From the NCBI GenBank assembly GCA_016200745.1, contig JACQEF010000182.1, positions 1 to 8,550 on the forward strand: 8,550 bases of DNA, in the 5' to 3' direction. This DNA comes from Chloroflexota bacterium. Lineage in GTDB: Bacteria > Chloroflexota > Limnocylindria > Limnocylindrales > CSP1-4. How positions within the stretch are numbered: the stretch's first letter is position 1; each line of letters starts with the position of its first letter. This document shows, one piece after another, positions 7,893 through 8,550 of the stretch. The notes beneath the pieces were generated by a model that saw only the letters and a program-made list of their open reading frames with translations, searched no databases and was not told where the DNA came from. A program made the translations under genes and the position numbers.

Positions 7893-8550
7893 TCAGGGGC
7901 GCTTCTCCGGGATGCCCACGAAGCGCAGGCCGAGCTCGGCGAACTGGCTCACGTCCGGCACCGACGGCGCCTCGAGCATGAGGTCGCTGCCCGACTGCGT
8001 CTTGGGGAAGGCCATCACCTCGCGGATGTTGGTCTGCTCGGCGAGGAGCGCGGCCCAGCGATCGATCCCGAGCGCAATGCCGCCGTGCGGCGGCGCGCCG
8101 AACTCGAACGCGTCGAGCACCGCCCCGAACTTCTCCTGCATCCCCTCGAGTGAATGGCCCTGCAACAGGAACGACCGCTCGAGGAGATCGCGGCGATGGA
8201 TCCGGACGGAGCCGCCACCCAGCTCCCAGCCGTTGAGCGCGACGTCGTACTGCATCGCCTTCGCCCGGCCGGCGGGGTCGCCGGGGGCGCGGACGTCGAG
8301 GTCACCCGAGGTCGTCGTGAGCAGGACCTCGTCCTCGGGCACGACGCCGCTGAACGGGTTGTGGGTGGCGTCCCAGCGGTTGCCGTCGGCGTCCCACTGG
8401 TACATCGGGAAGTGGTGGACCCAGCAATACGCGAGCTCGTCGGGGTCCGCCAGCCCGAGACGCGCTCCCAGCTCCACGCGCAGCCGCCCGAGGACGTCGT
8501 TCGCGACCTCGGCGTCGTCGGCGACGACGAGGATGAGGTCGCCCTCCCCC
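7893..8550 (-). CDS. aspS: Aspartyl-tRNA synthetase, C-terminal part (cut by window edge)
   Basis: The enzyme charges tRNA-Asp (and in some bacteria tRNA-Asn) with aspartate in the cytoplasm. The 218 visible residues, open at the right edge, run from the family's GAD insertion domain (EGDLILVVADD) into the second part of the class II catalytic domain. Visible are FPMYQWD and HNPFS, then YDVALNGWELGGGSVRIH, the EKFG segment with FEFGAPPHGGIALGIDRW (class II motif 3, with the ATP-binding arginine kept), and the conserved end IREVMAFPKTQSGSDLM. The anticodon-binding domain and motifs 1 and 2 lie outside the window, so discriminating and non-discriminating forms cannot be told apart. One oddity is Trp after the motif 3 Arg, where Leu or Ile is usual. 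The stop is TGA at 7895-7893. Confidence 0.95.
   Translation of the reverse strand, partial: GEGDLILVVADDAEVANDVLGRLRVELGARLGLADPDELAYCWVHHFPMYQWDADGNRWDATHNPFSGVVPEDEVLLTTTSGDLDVRAPGDPAGRAKAMQYDVALNGWELGGGSVRIHRRDLLERSFLLQGHSLEGMQEKFGAVLDAFEFGAPPHGGIALGIDRWAALLAEQTNIREVMAFPKTQSGSDLMLEAPSVPDVSQFAELGLRFVGIPEKRP

Noticed and set aside
7363..8153. Plus-strand frames opposite the EamA gene and aspS
   Set aside because: They are highly charged low-complexity translations complementary to two clear genes; no start signal is seen.

Overview
This is a very GC-rich bacterial chromosomal window with dense housekeeping genes, frequent GTG starts, 4-base start/stop overlaps and -10-like boxes placed so close to start codons that leaderless transcription is likely. 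These traits fit an uncultured Chloroflexota-type lineage, with a high-GC actinobacterium or Deinococcus relative as alternatives. The lineage is an inference; no marker gene fixes it.

The layout from the right edge, on the minus strand, is: the C-terminal part of aspartyl-tRNA synthetase (aspS, cut by the window edge), an EamA-family drug/metabolite transporter, and a six-helix membrane diguanylate cyclase. The GGDEF domain of that cyclase is interrupted by a single in-frame TAG. A short plus-strand gene (4957-5613) converges on it; its product looks like a MobA/MocA-type nucleotidyltransferase that has lost its signature nucleotide- and metal-binding residues. Divergent from that gene lies typA/bipA (minus strand, 2950-4869).

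The left third is one tightly coupled minus-strand operon: cysteine desulfurase (iscS/nifS type), mnmA, a 92-residue three-helix membrane protein, a 51-residue single-helix protein, and the start of a further membrane protein cut by the left edge. All four junctions are 4-base overlaps (ATGA, GTGA, GTGA, GTGA). The desulfurase and MnmA form an evident sulfur relay for 2-thiolation of wobble uridine in tRNA. The three small membrane proteins have no function that I recognise, but their strict coupling to mnmA makes them the most interesting unknowns.

There is no intergenic stretch above 300 bases. I see no tRNA, rRNA, CRISPR array, insertion sequence, prophage or other mobile element. The window is essentially ordinary core genome with three points of interest: the amber-interrupted cyclase, the degenerate nucleotidyltransferase, and the small membrane-protein tail of the thiolation operon.
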